64,000 bases of DNA, from contig MEOH01000002.1 of NCBI GenBank assembly GCA_001769535.1, positions 1-64,000 of the forward strand, in the 5' to 3' direction. The notes beneath the pieces were generated by a model that was not told where the DNA came from, did no database searches, and saw only the letters and a list, made by a program, of their open reading frames with translations. The stretch comes from Bacteroidetes bacterium GWF2_38_335. Its GTDB lineage: Bacteria; Bacteroidota; Bacteroidia; Bacteroidales; GWF2-38-335. The translations under genes were made by a program, and so were the position numbers. Below, one piece after another: positions 51,324-60,975 of this stretch; positions within the stretch are counted from its first letter, which is position 1; each line of letters opens with the position of its first letter.

Positions 51324-52199
51324 ATGAGCAGCAAAGAAATATCGGCATTAATTACCCTGCTGGATGATCCAAACAGTGAGGTATTTAATACAGTAATGAC
51401 CAATCTGCTTAAAAAAGGCTCTGAAGCCATTCCCCAGCTTGAGAAAGCATGGGAAAGTTCACTGGATGAAAGACTGCAAAGAAGGATTGAAACCATAATA
51501 CAAAAGATTCAGTTCACTGAAACTTCGGTCAGATTAAAAGAATGGTCAGAAAAGGGAAGTCATGACCTGATAGCCGGAGCTTCAATAATCGCGGCATATC
51601 AATACCCCGATTATGACGCATCAAAAACCGAAGCGTTTATCGAAAAACTCAGAAAAGAAATATGGCTGGAGTTGAACGATGGACTTACTGCTCTGGAAAA
51701 AATCCGCATCATCAATCATTTTATTTTTGAGGTACAAAATTTCAGAAGAAACACTTCAAACTTCAATTCACCAGGCAACTCATTCATTAATAATCTGATA
51801 GATACAAAAAAAGGAAATCCTGTTTCATTGGGGATTTTATATGCAGCAATAGCACAACGGCTGGATTTACCGGTTTACGGAGTAAATCTTCCAAGAAACT
51901 TTATACTTGCCTGGGTTGATGAATATACCGAATTTGACAGAGACAATCCTGTGGTTGAACCTGAAGATATTCTTTTTTATATAAATCCCTTTAACAAAGG
52001 AACTGTTTTCGGCAAAAAAGAAATTGATTTTTTCATCAAACAACAGGATCTTAAAACAGAAAAATCATTTTTTATACCCTGTAACAACCTTGATTGTATC
52101 AGGGAATTGGTGAAGGACTTAATAGGAAATTATGACAAATTGGGTTACCCCGACAAAATTTCTGATCTAAATGTTTTGTTGGGTATTCTCAATAAATAA
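51324..52199 (+). CDS. SirB1/transglutaminase-like domain protein
   Basis: 291 residues. The N-terminal third (1-90) is alpha-helical with HEAT-like repeats (LITLLDDPNSEVFNTVMTNLLKKG). The rest is the SirB1 N-terminal (Transglut_core2) domain: EIRIINHFIFEVQNFRRNT-like helix (about 125-150) and the phrase KKGNPVSLGILYAAIAQRLDLPVYGVNLPRNFIL. In this family the Cys of classical transglutaminases is replaced (here Ser in GNPVSLG), so a catalytic role is doubtful. Function unknown. Conserved in many Bacteroidota; stands alone here. Confidence 0.85.
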   Translation: MSSKEISALITLLDDPNSEVFNTVMTNLLKKGSEAIPQLEKAWESSLDERLQRRIETIIQKIQFTETSVRLKEWSEKGSHDLIAGASIIAAYQYPDYDASKTEAFIEKLRKEIWLELNDGLTALEKIRIINHFIFEVQNFRRNTSNFNSPGNSFINNLIDTKKGNPVSLGILYAAIAQRLDLPVYGVNLPRNFILAWVDEYTEFDRDNPVVEPEDILFYINPFNKGTVFGKKEIDFFIKQQDLKTEKSFFIPCNNLDCIRELVKDLIGNYDKLGYPDKISDLNVLLGILNK

Positions 52200-52276
52200 T
52201 TCATACCGAATGATATTATCGCCATCTGACACTTTACTTTATTCATTTTTTTAAATCCCCATAATATTAATTTTAC

Positions 52277-52284
52277 TATTTTTG
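52277..52284 (+). promoter_or_regulatory. -7 element TATTTTTG of the PP2C gene
   Basis: Perfect TAnnTTTG, about 24 nt before the ATG at 52308; the -33 box is not clear. Confidence 0.5.
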
Positions 52285-52307
52285 CATTGTAACATTTACC
52301 TGAAACA

Positions 52308-54338
52308 ATGAAACTCAAAATTACCTTTTACCTGATCATTCTGCAGGTTATCTTTCTTGCTTCTGCTTTTGGGCAGACCAAAGGATTTACTGACGCTGAC
52401 CGTTCGGCTTACATCCTTGATATTATTAAGAAAACAACCTGGAGCAATATTTCTCAGATCAGTGAATTTAAAATCACCGTTATTGAACCCGACAGTTCTC
52501 TTTATGAAGCCATAAAAGCTGAAGCCGCCAAAAGAGGAGCTATTTTCGGGAAGCCGATTAAAATTATTGGAATCAAAAACCTTGATCAGCTTACCGAAAC
52601 GCAGGTTTTGTTTTTCAACAAACGTGAGTCGAATGTAGATATTTATATGGCGCACAATAAGGTAAAAGGTAAAAATACTCTGATGCTCACTGAAAATTAT
52701 GAGTACCATTCATCCATGATAAACTTCATCGTTGATCCAAAAGGAATCAAAAGATATGAAATAAACGAGAAAAAAATTGAAGCCGAAGGGTTTGTATTGC
52801 CGACACTTTTTATCGGAGGCGCGGTAAAAAGTCAGACCGACTGGGAAGCTTTGTATGAAAACACAGAAAAACTGCTTGAAGCCGAGAAACAGATTGTTGA
52901 TGAGCAAAATAAAAAGATCGCTGCCCAACTTGAAGAAATCAAAAAACAAACTGAGAGAATAGAGATTCAGAAAAAGGAAATTGAAATCCAGCAACAGGAA
53001 ATCGACAAACAAAAAAGAGAACTTGACAGGCTTATTAAGGATGTTAATTTCAAGCAAAAGGAATTGCAGGCTAAATCTGCAGAAATTGCGGCTAAAACAG
53101 CAGAACTTATTGAGAAAACCAGACTACTTGATGTACAAAAAGCAGAAATAAAAAAACAAGAAGAATATCTTGTCGAACAAAAGAAAGCCATTGTTGAGCA
53201 GGAAGACAGAATTAAAGAACAAAAGTCTGAACTCAGCGACCTGGTTGATAAAGTAAATATGCAAAATCTGATTATTTATCTTTTCGCATTCATTATTCTG
53301 GTTGTTGTTTTCCTTGGATATTTTATCTACAGAAGCTACAAAATCAAAAAACGCGCAAACAAACTGCTTGCTGAAAAGAATGATGAAATCATGCAGCAAA
53401 ATGAAGAAATAAAACAGCAAAAAGAAGAAATTGAAACACAAAGAGATGAGATACAGAAGGAAAAAGAAATTGTTGAAGAACAACGTGATATGATTCATGA
53501 GCAAAAAGAAGAAATCCTTTCAAGTATTGTTTATGCACAACGAATTCAAAGAGCCATTCTGCCTCCCGAAGATTATATCGGAAGGAAACTCCAGTCGTAT
53601 TTTATTCTCAATAAACCCAGAGATATTGTCAGCGGTGACTATTATTGGTTTACTGAAATAAACGATACTTTGATTGTTGCTGCTGCCGACTGTACAGGTC
53701 ACGGCGTACCTGGTGCATTTATGAGTATGCTTGGTGTTGCATTCCTCAATGAAATTGTCGGTAACAACCATGATCTGAAAGCCAATGAAATATTGAATAA
53801 ACTCAGGGAGCATGTAATCAGGTCGCTCAGACAAACAGGAAAAAGCGGTGAAGCAAAAGACGGTATGGACATTGCGTTGGTAAAGTTTAATGAAAAGGAT
53901 AGAAAACTGCAATTTGCCGGAGCAAATAACCCTATTTATGTAATCAAACAAAAGGGGAAAGAAATGCCTGTCAATGACAATATGCTCGAAGGCGAAACCC
54001 ATGTCCTGTTTGAAATAAAAGCTGATAAAATGCCTATTGGTATTTATGGTGAAGAAATGGTTTCCTTTACAAACAACGAAATTCAGCTTGGCGACGGAGA
54101 TTCATTTTATCTGTTCTCTGACGGATATGCTGATCAGTTTGGTGGACCAAAAAGCAAAAAACTTAAATATAAGACATTTAAGGAAATCCTCCTTTCAAGT
54201 CAGAATGGTTCAATGAGCGAACAGGAAAAGTTGCTTGACAAAACCATTGAAGACTGGAAAGCTTATCCCAATGTTGCTGAAGGAAAAGAGCATCATGAAC
54301 AGATTGATGATATTCTTGTGATTGGAGTCAGACTATAG
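52308..54338 (+). CDS. YfiR domain-coiled coil-PP2C (SpoIIE-type) phosphatase
   Basis: 676 residues. Signal peptide (1-22), a periplasmic YfiR/DUF4154 domain (about 28-175, SAYILDIIKKTTWSN, VLFFNKRESN, GFVLPTLFIGGAV), a long coiled coil (180-315, KKEIEIQQQEIDKQ), one membrane helix (321-342), a second coiled coil (345-403), then a cytoplasmic PP2C/SpoIIE Ser/Thr phosphatase domain (about 405-676). The metal-binding Asp residues are in SGDYYW (D444) and AADCTGHG (D461), with GMDIALVKF and YLFSDGYADQFGG further on. It would carry a periplasmic signal to a phosphoprotein, probably an anti-sigma-antagonist pathway or stress response; the partner is unknown. The next gene follows by 33 nt. Confidence 0.9.
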   Translation: MKLKITFYLIILQVIFLASAFGQTKGFTDADRSAYILDIIKKTTWSNISQISEFKITVIEPDSSLYEAIKAEAAKRGAIFGKPIKIIGIKNLDQLTETQVLFFNKRESNVDIYMAHNKVKGKNTLMLTENYEYHSSMINFIVDPKGIKRYEINEKKIEAEGFVLPTLFIGGAVKSQTDWEALYENTEKLLEAEKQIVDEQNKKIAAQLEEIKKQTERIEIQKKEIEIQQQEIDKQKRELDRLIKDVNFKQKELQAKSAEIAAKTAELIEKTRLLDVQKAEIKKQEEYLVEQKKAIVEQEDRIKEQKSELSDLVDKVNMQNLIIYLFAFIILVVVFLGYFIYRSYKIKKRANKLLAEKNDEIMQQNEEIKQQKEEIETQRDEIQKEKEIVEEQRDMIHEQKEEILSSIVYAQRIQRAILPPEDYIGRKLQSYFILNKPRDIVSGDYYWFTEINDTLIVAAADCTGHGVPGAFMSMLGVAFLNEIVGNNHDLKANEILNKLREHVIRSLRQTGKSGEAKDGMDIALVKFNEKDRKLQFAGANNPIYVIKQKGKEMPVNDNMLEGETHVLFEIKADKMPIGIYGEEMVSFTNNEIQLGDGDSFYLFSDGYADQFGGPKSKKLKYKTFKEILLSSQNGSMSEQEKLLDKTIEDWKAYPNVAEGKEHHEQIDDILVIGVRL

Positions 54339-54371
54339 AAGCAATTATTATTCTGTCGAATTATTAATCAT

Positions 54372-55901
54372 ATGTATAAACTGTTTCTTTTCCTTGCAGG
54401 TTTTATAAACATTGGTTTATCTTCTGCTCAAACGCCAGGTTCACTGGATGAATCTTTTGGAGGATCAGGATACTTCCATTCAGCAATCGGAGTGAACTAT
54501 TCATGGACCGGTGCAATGGAAATTCAAAATGACGGAAAAATAATTATCGGTGGATATTCAGTAGACTCTCTCTATCCACATTTTACTTTGGTAAGATACA
54601 ATGGCGACGGTTCTTTCGACAATTCATTCGGTGAAAACGGAATTTCGTTTGTTCAAATCGGATTATTATCAAATATCCGTTCCGTGATTTGCCTTGAAGA
54701 CGGGAATATTTTAGCCTCAGGTTACACAAGAATAGACGAATCCACTTACAATTTTATAACTGCAAATTATAATTCTGACGGCTCAATCAACAGCTCATTT
54801 GGAAATGAAGGATTCAGTAATGTAAATGTGGAAAACTCCTCAAATATTTATTTCGGGGGACTGCAATCTGATGGTAAAATAGTTTTATGCGGGTATTCCG
54901 GGGACTTAAACACTGGTATTTCACTTATCAGGTTTAATAATGACGGTTCTCTGGATACTTCATTCGGAACGGATGGATTTTCCATCAACAAGTTCTCCGA
55001 AAGTCAGGATGTGGAAGCATGGGCAGGTGCAATTGACTCAGAAGACAGGGTAATAACCACAGGAATGATTTATGATGCTCCTCTGCTTAAAAATAATATT
55101 GCTGTTGTCAGGTTTCTTGCAGATGGAAGTCTGGATTCCGGTTTTGGAACAAATGGACTGATCATTACTTCTATTGATGAAACCGATGCCTTTGGAAACG
55201 CGGTTGCAATCCAACCCGACAATAAAATCATTATTGCTGCATCCTCTCAACAAAATGCAGTTATTATCAGATACAATACCGACGGAACATTAGACAACAG
55301 TTTTGGAACAAACGGATTGGTAATTACCGATTTTGATACCACAGAAAGTGAAGCCTATGCTATAACGATACAGAATGACGGAAAGATAATTGTTGCCGGT
55401 GTTAGCGGAACAAATGCAATGAACGGTAACGGTGACTTTGCCATGCTCAGATTAAATACTGACGGCTCCATTGACAGCACTTTCGGAGAAGGAGGAAAAG
55501 TTCATACAGACATCGCGGGCGGAAATGATGTGGCTTTCATTGCAAAATCACAAAATGACGGAAAAATAGTCTTGTCCGGAATTTCATTTTTCAATGACCA
55601 TTATAACATTGCCCTTGCAAGGTATCATGGAAATGGAACATTTATAAATGATTACTCACCTAAAAACAACCTAAGATTATTTCCTAATCCGACAGAGGGA
55701 ATTTTCACATTAGAAATATCTGAAAAAGATGTTTTCCCAGTTAATATTGAAATCAGAAATCAGTTTGGAGAATTAACCAAAACATTTATTGCGAAGAACA
55801 ATAAAACAGAAATAAATATTTCGCAAATGCCTGCCGGAATGTACTTTATAAAAGTGTACAGCAAAAACAGAATATTTAACTCAAAACTTTTACTGAAATA
55901 A
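54372..55901 (+). CDS. T9SS-secreted delta-60 repeat protein
   Basis: 509 residues. Signal peptide (1-20), then seven delta-60 repeats of about 55-63 residues (about 22-420), each with NDGS(L/I)D.SFG..G and a following strand (for example NTDGTLDNSFGTNGLVIT). These fold as beta-propeller-like blades. The C-terminus is a type A sorting domain (LRLFPNPTEGIFTLE, IEIRNQFGELTK, AGMYFIKVYS, NSKLLLK). It lies 33 nt after the PP2C phosphatase gene and may be cotranscribed. Exported; function unknown. Confidence 0.9.
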   Translation: MYKLFLFLAGFINIGLSSAQTPGSLDESFGGSGYFHSAIGVNYSWTGAMEIQNDGKIIIGGYSVDSLYPHFTLVRYNGDGSFDNSFGENGISFVQIGLLSNIRSVICLEDGNILASGYTRIDESTYNFITANYNSDGSINSSFGNEGFSNVNVENSSNIYFGGLQSDGKIVLCGYSGDLNTGISLIRFNNDGSLDTSFGTDGFSINKFSESQDVEAWAGAIDSEDRVITTGMIYDAPLLKNNIAVVRFLADGSLDSGFGTNGLIITSIDETDAFGNAVAIQPDNKIIIAASSQQNAVIIRYNTDGTLDNSFGTNGLVITDFDTTESEAYAITIQNDGKIIVAGVSGTNAMNGNGDFAMLRLNTDGSIDSTFGEGGKVHTDIAGGNDVAFIAKSQNDGKIVLSGISFFNDHYNIALARYHGNGTFINDYSPKNNLRLFPNPTEGIFTLEISEKDVFPVNIEIRNQFGELTKTFIAKNNKTEINISQMPAGMYFIKVYSKNRIFNSKLLLK

Positions 55902-55904
55902 TTA

Positions 55905-56540
55905 TCAATGAAGTTTTGTACCAATCAGGTGAATAAACTCTTCACGGGTTGGATTTTGGAGGAAAATACCGGTAAAAGCAGAAGTTGTGGTTACTGAATT
56001 CTGCTTTTGAATTCCCCTCATCTGCATACACATATGTGAAGCTTCAATTACAACGGCTACACCAAGCGGATTAAGCGTGTTATGAATACAATCCCTGATT
56101 TGGGTTGTAAGTCTTTCCTGTACCTGCAACCTTCTGGAGAAGGCCTCAACAACCCTGGCTATCTTACTTAGTCCGGTTATATAACCATCCGGAATATAAG
56201 CAACATGAGCTTTTCCAAAGAATGGTAGTAAATGGTGTTCGCAGAGAGAATAAATCTCTATATCTTTCACAATGACCATTTGCTTGTATTCCTCTTTAAA
56301 CATGGCAGACTTAATAATTTCCTCAGGTTTTAAATGGTAACCATGTGTAAGAAATTGCATGGCACGGGCTACCCTTACAGGAGTATTCTGTAACCCTTCC
56401 CTGTCAGGATCTTCTCCCAGTTCCCTGATAACATTATAATAATTTTCAGCCATACTGGCTGTTGCTTCTTTGTTGAAACCTTCAATTTTACGGTAACCTC
56501 TTTCTTCTTCCTCGTCAAAGCCGTTGTTTACAATAACCAT
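55905..56540 (-). CDS. folE: GTP cyclohydrolase I
   Basis: 211 residues, normal length. It converts GTP to 7,8-dihydroneopterin triphosphate, the first step of folate synthesis. The zinc ligands are C100 and H103 ([10 protein letters not shown]) and C171 (HMCMQMRG); other landmarks are [20 protein letters not shown] and [10 protein letters not shown] and the C-terminal [11 protein letters not shown]. The N-terminal ~25 residues are a short acidic extension. Convergent with the delta-60 protein (3-nt gap). A good promoter lies upstream. Confidence 0.97.
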   Translation of the reverse strand: MVIVNNGFDEEEERGYRKIEGFNKEATASMAENYYNVIRELGEDPDREGLQNTPVRVARAMQFLTHGYHLKPEEIIKSAMFKEEYKQMVIVKDIEIYSLCEHHLLPFFGKAHVAYIPDGYITGLSKIARVVEAFSRRLQVQERLTTQIRDCIHNTLNPLGVAVVIEASHMCMQMRGIQKQNSVTTTSAFTGIFLQNPTREEFIHLIGTKLH

Positions 56541-56562
56541 GAGTGATTTTTTTAAAGTAAGA

Positions 56563-56593
56563 CAAAAATAGCAAATAGTTCTTTAAGTTCCAA
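56563..56593 (-). promoter_or_regulatory. Promoter of folE
   Basis: On the minus strand TTG (56593-56591), 20 nt, TATTTTTG (56570-56563), about 22 nt before the folE ATG. Confidence 0.8.
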
Positions 56594-56624
56594 GCATTCA
56601 GTTATGAGTACCCCGATCCAAACG

Positions 56625-57011
56625 CTATTTCCTGACAAAATGTTGCATCTCTGCAGGAATTTCAAAGCTAAATTCTACATATCCCATAAAAACAGAGTTT
56701 TCAAACCATGGTCGCTGAAGAATTATTTTCCTGATGCCATTTTTTTCAATGGTATAGGAATTCGATTCATGTGTTAGAAGCATTTTTTTTAATTTTGAAG
56801 CTGCAGGTGCTGGATGACAACCAAACAAACTTTTCCCGATTAATTCTCTTCCTCCATAGTTTTCAAATGTTTTGGCAGATTTATCGTTCATATAAACGAT
56901 GTCGCCATTGACATCACTAACAGTCACAGCTGCCCCGATCTCTTTAAAAAATTCCTTCATATCTTTTTTTTTACAAAGAAACAAAATATCGCGCATCTGA
57001 TCTGTTAACAT
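56625..57011 (-). CDS. Single PAS-domain protein
   Basis: 128 residues, made almost wholly of one PAS fold (about 18-125): helical N-cap (MKEFFKEIGAAVTVSDVNGDIVYMNDKSAKTFENYGG), the RELIGKSLFGCHP loop, then strands IEKNGIRKIILQRPWFENSVFMGYVEFSFEI. There is no output domain, so it probably works through a partner. A His in GCHPAP could be a heme or ligand contact, but that is speculation. The start may also be at M6 or M19. It stands between folE and the divergent sodium symporter gene. Confidence 0.85.
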   Translation of the reverse strand: MLTDQMRDILFLCKKKDMKEFFKEIGAAVTVSDVNGDIVYMNDKSAKTFENYGGRELIGKSLFGCHPAPAASKLKKMLLTHESNSYTIEKNGIRKIILQRPWFENSVFMGYVEFSFEIPAEMQHFVRK

Positions 57012-57089
57012 CTTTTCTTTTTTTTTTGATATCTATTGGTGATAAGCCGGACAATGAACTGATAATCTTATTATCCTTGCAAAAAAAAC

Positions 57090-58553
57090 ATGAGTCCGAC
57101 CGGAATTCTGATATTAATTCTTTCCTACTTCCTGCTGCTGATTTTCATCTCATACATGACTTCACGCAAAGCAGACAATGAGTCATTTTTCATCGGAAAT
57201 AAAAAATCCAGATGGTATATAGTGGCATTTGGAATGATTGGGACTTCGCTTTCGGGAGTAACATTCATGTCGGTTCCCGGATGGGTAGGCACCACACAGT
57301 TTTCATATATGATGATGGCTTTTGGTTATTTTTTCGGATATATTGTCATTGCCACCGTGTTGATGCCATTGTATTACAGAATGAACCTTACCTCAATATA
57401 CTCCTACCTAGGAGATCGACTCGGGTTTTGGTCTTATAAAACAGGTGCGTTTTTCTTTATTTTGTCGCGCAGTTTAGGAGCATCCTTCAGAATGTATATC
57501 GTTATCAATGTGATGCAAATTTTTATTTTTGACGCCTGGAATATACCATTTTGGGTAACCGTATTAATTTTTATTTTTCTGGTTATTTTATACACCTATA
57601 AAGGTGGTGTGAAAACGCTCATATGGACCGACTCGCTTCAAACGGCTGCAATGTTGTCGGCTGTGGTCCTGACAATTATTTATATAAGCAGACAGATGAA
57701 CATGAGCATTCCCGACCTCATTGATCAGGTAAGAATTTCTGAAATGTCGCAAATGTTTTTTGCAGATGACTGGAATGACAAAAGGCATTTTCTCAAACAG
57801 TTTTTTGCAGGGATGTTTATAACCATTACGATGACCGGACTTGATCAGGAGATGATGCAAAAAAACCTCAGCTGCAGGAATATTAAGGAAGCAAAAAAAA
57901 ATATGTTTACTTTTTCAGCCATTATAGTTGTGGTAATATTCCTTTTTCTGCTTCTCGGTTCGTTCCTATATATATATGCGTCCGCAAATAATATTCCGGT
58001 TCCAAAAAGCACCGACGATCTGTATCCGGTTCTTGCTCTTCATTATCTTGGTCCGGTGGTGGGGATAATCTTTCTTATTGGATTAATTTCGGCAGCATTT
58101 CCAAGTGCCGATGGGGCACTGACTTCCTTAACCACATCGTTTTGCATTGATTTTCTAAGACTTAACAAAAAGAACCTGGATGAGAAATCCATCAAAAACA
58201 CCCGATATCTGGTTCATTTTTCATTCGCCTTACTGTTATTGATTATTATTGTAATTTTCAGACAGATTAATGATCAGGCAGTTATAGGCGGCATTCTTAC
58301 AGTAGCTGGTTATACATATGGTCCGCTGCTCGGATTATACAGCTTTGGTCTTTTCACAAAGCGCAGTGTGAAAGATGTATTTGTTCCTGCCATTGCGATT
58401 ATTTCTCCGGTAATCTGTTATTTTTTGAGTAAATATTCAATAGATTTATTCAATGGATATGAATTGGGATATGAATTGCTTATTATAAACGGAATACTGA
58501 CATTCACAGGGTTATGGATTGTTTCAAAAAAGCCGGTAATTATTGAAAAATGA
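57090..58553 (+). CDS. Sodium:solute symporter (SSS family)
   Basis: 487 residues with about thirteen membrane helices. SSS/SLC5 landmarks: SRKADNESFFIGNKKSRWYIVAFGMIGTSLSGVTFMSVPGWV, SIYSYLGDRLGF, YKGGVKTLIWTDSLQTAAML, GLDQEMMQKNLSC and the helix LISAAFPSADGALTSL. It brings in a small solute (sugar, amino acid, carboxylate or similar) with Na+; the substrate is not assignable. Its last 4 nt overlap the start of the UbiA-type prenyltransferase gene, so the two are translationally coupled. Confidence 0.92.
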   Translation: MSPTGILILILSYFLLLIFISYMTSRKADNESFFIGNKKSRWYIVAFGMIGTSLSGVTFMSVPGWVGTTQFSYMMMAFGYFFGYIVIATVLMPLYYRMNLTSIYSYLGDRLGFWSYKTGAFFFILSRSLGASFRMYIVINVMQIFIFDAWNIPFWVTVLIFIFLVILYTYKGGVKTLIWTDSLQTAAMLSAVVLTIIYISRQMNMSIPDLIDQVRISEMSQMFFADDWNDKRHFLKQFFAGMFITITMTGLDQEMMQKNLSCRNIKEAKKNMFTFSAIIVVVIFLFLLLGSFLYIYASANNIPVPKSTDDLYPVLALHYLGPVVGIIFLIGLISAAFPSADGALTSLTTSFCIDFLRLNKKNLDEKSIKNTRYLVHFSFALLLLIIIVIFRQINDQAVIGGILTVAGYTYGPLLGLYSFGLFTKRSVKDVFVPAIAIISPVICYFLSKYSIDLFNGYELGYELLIINGILTFTGLWIVSKKPVIIEK

Positions 58554-59428
58554 GCCATCAGGGAAAAATAAAAGCTGTTAATTATCTTTCGATGGTGAAG
58601 TTTTCACACACCATTTTCGCGATGCCCTTTGCAATGATTGGTTTTTTCCTGGCCATAAACACTGAAGGATACAAATTTAAATGGGAGTTGCTTATCTATG
58701 TGATTTTGTGTATGGTTTTTGCCCGCAATGCAGCAATGGGTTTCAACAGATACTCTGACAGAAAAATCGATAAAAAGAACCCCAGAACCAGTAAACGGGA
58801 ATTACCTTCCGGAATTATTCGGGCAAAATCAGCTTTGTGGTTTGTAATTGTAAATGCATTGCTTTTTATTGCTGTTACCTGGTTTATTAACCAACTTGTA
58901 TTTTTTCTATCTCCGGTAGCCTTACTGGTAATTTTGGGCTATTCACTAACAAAAAAATTCACTGCCCTGTGTCATTTTATTCTGGGACTGGGACTTTCAT
59001 TGGCTCCGATAGGAGCTTATCTGGCAGTAACGGCTGAATTTCATATCCTCCCAATCCTGTTCTCCTTAATTGTATTAACCTGGGTAAGTGGATTTGATAT
59101 AATTTATGCATTGCAGGATGAAGAGTTTGATAAAAGTGAAAAATTATTTTCTATACCCGCCTATTTTGGAAAAAGAAAAGCCCTGATAATATCATCAGTT
59201 GTGCATTTATTTTCGGCCCTGCTGGTATTTTACGCAGGATATTATTCAAAAGCAGGAATACTATATTTTGTCGGCGCTGCTGTTTTTTCAGCATTATTGG
59301 CCTATCAGCACCTGCTTGTGAAACCCAATGATCTTAGCCGTGTAAATCTGGCCTTTATGACATTAAACGGAATAGCTTCCGTGATTTATGCATCCTTTAC
59401 CATTACAGATTTATACTATCCCCTGTAA
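58550..59428 (+). CDS. mqnP: UbiA-type prenyltransferase, probable menaquinone MqnP
   Basis: 292 residues with eight to nine membrane helices. Landmarks: KFSHTIFAMPFAMIGFFLA, the first Asp-rich motif ARNAAMGFNRYSDRKIDKKNPRT (Asn/Asp pair NRYSDR), RELPSGI, and the second FDIIYALQDEEFDKSEKLFS (DEEFD). It joins a polyprenyl chain to an aromatic acid. The family match is to 4-hydroxybenzoate-type UbiA, and because mqnB and mqnD occur in the same window the likely substrate is 1,4-dihydroxy-6-naphthoate (MqnP). A classical UbiA role is less likely in a menaquinone organism. A 19-bp terminator follows. Confidence 0.85.
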   Translation: MSHQGKIKAVNYLSMVKFSHTIFAMPFAMIGFFLAINTEGYKFKWELLIYVILCMVFARNAAMGFNRYSDRKIDKKNPRTSKRELPSGIIRAKSALWFVIVNALLFIAVTWFINQLVFFLSPVALLVILGYSLTKKFTALCHFILGLGLSLAPIGAYLAVTAEFHILPILFSLIVLTWVSGFDIIYALQDEEFDKSEKLFSIPAYFGKRKALIISSVVHLFSALLVFYAGYYSKAGILYFVGAAVFSALLAYQHLLVKPNDLSRVNLAFMTLNGIASVIYASFTITDLYYPL

Positions 59429-59470
59429 ATGAAACAGCCACGAATTACATTTTCGTGGCTGTTTCATTTA
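59426..59470. terminator. Long bidirectional terminator between prenyltransferase and floA
   Basis: A 19-bp perfect stem (59426-59444 with 59452-59470; TAAATGAAACAGCCACGAA and its complement), 7-nt loop, including the prenyltransferase stop codon. Serves two convergent genes. Confidence 0.88.
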
Positions 59471-59486
59471 TATAAAAATATAATTT

Positions 59487-60503
59487 TTACTGACCAGTTT
59501 TGGAATCAGGCTTTGCAGGTTTTGCAATATTTTCCCTCATTGAAGTATCAGCTTCCATATTTTTCATTTTTAAATAATCCATGATACCCAGATTACCATT
59601 TCTGAAAGCTTCTGCCATGGCACGTGGAACCTCAGATTCGGCTTCAATAACCTTAGCGCGCATTTCCTGAGCTTTAGCTTTCATTTCCATTTCGGTAGCA
59701 ACAGCCATAGCACGTTTTTCCTCAGCTTTTGCCTGAGCAATTTTCAGGTCGGCTTCGGCCTGATCCATTTGCAGAACAGCACCAATATTTTTTCCAATGT
59801 CAATATCGGCAATATCAATGGAGAGAATTTCAAATGCAGTACCTGCATCAAGACCTTTTCCAAGAACAAGTTTAGAAATGCTGTCAGGATTTTCCAGCAC
59901 AGCTTTATGAGAAGCCGCCGAACCAATAGAAGAAACAATACCTTCACCAACCCTGGCCAAAACAGTTTCTTCACCTGCTCCACCCACAAGTTGCTTTATA
60001 TTTGCCCGAACAGTAACCCTTGCTTTGGCAATAAGCTGAATACCGTCTTTTGCAACAGCGGCAACCGGAGGAGTATTGATTACTTTCGGATTAACTGACA
60101 TTTGAACAGCTTCGAATACATCACGACCAGCAAGGTCGATGGCAGTGGCCATCTGAAAAGAAAGTTGAATATTTGCTTTGTCTGCAGAAATCAGGGCCTG
60201 AACAACCGAACGGATTCTTCCTCCGGCCAGATAATGCGCTTCAAGCTCATCTCTTTTAATATTGGTTAGTCCGGCTTTATGGGTCGCAATCATAGCATTT
60301 ACAATTACTCTGGGCGGAACTTTTCTCCAACGCATGAAAATAAGCTGTACCAATGAAACCCTGACACCTGAAAGTAATGCGGTGAACCAAAGTCCGATTG
60401 GCACAAAATAAAGAATGATGATTAGTCCAATAAATGCAGCGGCAGCAATCCAAACATATTGGTACTGTGCCATGTTAGCATCTAATAAAGTCATTAATTG
60501 CAT
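59487..60503 (-). CDS. floA: Flotillin-like protein FloA
   Basis: 338 residues from the ATG at 60503 ([18 protein letters not shown]), 4 nt after the nfeD stop; an ATG at 60527 lies inside nfeD and is less likely. Membrane-associated N-terminus (about 20-60, hydrophobic with [19 protein letters not shown]), then the SPFH-type core ([53 protein letters not shown]). The C-terminal Ala/Glu coiled coil ([35 protein letters not shown]) ends in a tail. It organises membrane microdomains with the NfeD partner encoded just before it. Confidence 0.94.
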   Translation of the reverse strand: MQLMTLLDANMAQYQYVWIAAAAFIGLIIILYFVPIGLWFTALLSGVRVSLVQLIFMRWRKVPPRVIVNAMIATHKAGLTNIKRDELEAHYLAGGRIRSVVQALISADKANIQLSFQMATAIDLAGRDVFEAVQMSVNPKVINTPPVAAVAKDGIQLIAKARVTVRANIKQLVGGAGEETVLARVGEGIVSSIGSAASHKAVLENPDSISKLVLGKGLDAGTAFEILSIDIADIDIGKNIGAVLQMDQAEADLKIAQAKAEEKRAMAVATEMEMKAKAQEMRAKVIEAESEVPRAMAEAFRNGNLGIMDYLKMKNMEADTSMRENIAKPAKPDSKTGQ

Positions 60504-60507
60504 AGTA

Positions 60508-60975
60508 TTATTTTTTAGGTTTAACAATAATCTGAGTCATTTCAACTTTTACAACTTCAATATCAACTCCATGATCAATAAAGCTGTCGATTGATTTGCC
60601 TTCGTAATATTTCTCGTTGATAATAATTTTTCCAATTGGTGCTAAACGGCTGACTGTTTTGCCTGTATCACCTTGTTTTACTTCATTAGGGTCTATGGAG
60701 TCAACCTTACCTGAAATATCAGTTTTCAGCATGGCTTTATCCCAGGTTTTTGCTTTGAAAGCAAGATAAAGCATGATGCCAATAGCTAATGAAGATCCAA
60801 GGATAGCATACATCCCACCCATCTGACCAAAATAATCAAAAGCAAAATAAATACCACCGATAACTGCAGCGAAACCGGCAAATCCAAAAATAGTAATTCC
60901 CGGAACTACAAAAAATTCAAGCAGAAGCAGAATTATTCCAAGTCCCACCAGCAATACAACGGTCAAAACTTCCAT
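60508..60975 (-). CDS. NfeD-like membrane protein
   Basis: 155 residues. Three to four hydrophobic helices in the first 80 residues ([60 protein letters not shown]), then a C-terminal OB-fold ([49 protein letters not shown]). This is the short (NfeD1b) type. It works with SPFH proteins. Its ATG follows the clpS stop with no gap, and floA starts 4 nt after its own stop. Confidence 0.9.
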   Translation of the reverse strand: MEVLTVVLLVGLGIILLLLEFFVVPGITIFGFAGFAAVIGGIYFAFDYFGQMGGMYAILGSSLAIGIMLYLAFKAKTWDKAMLKTDISGKVDSIDPNEVKQGDTGKTVSRLAPIGKIIINEKYYEGKSIDSFIDHGVDIEVVKVEMTQIIVKPKK

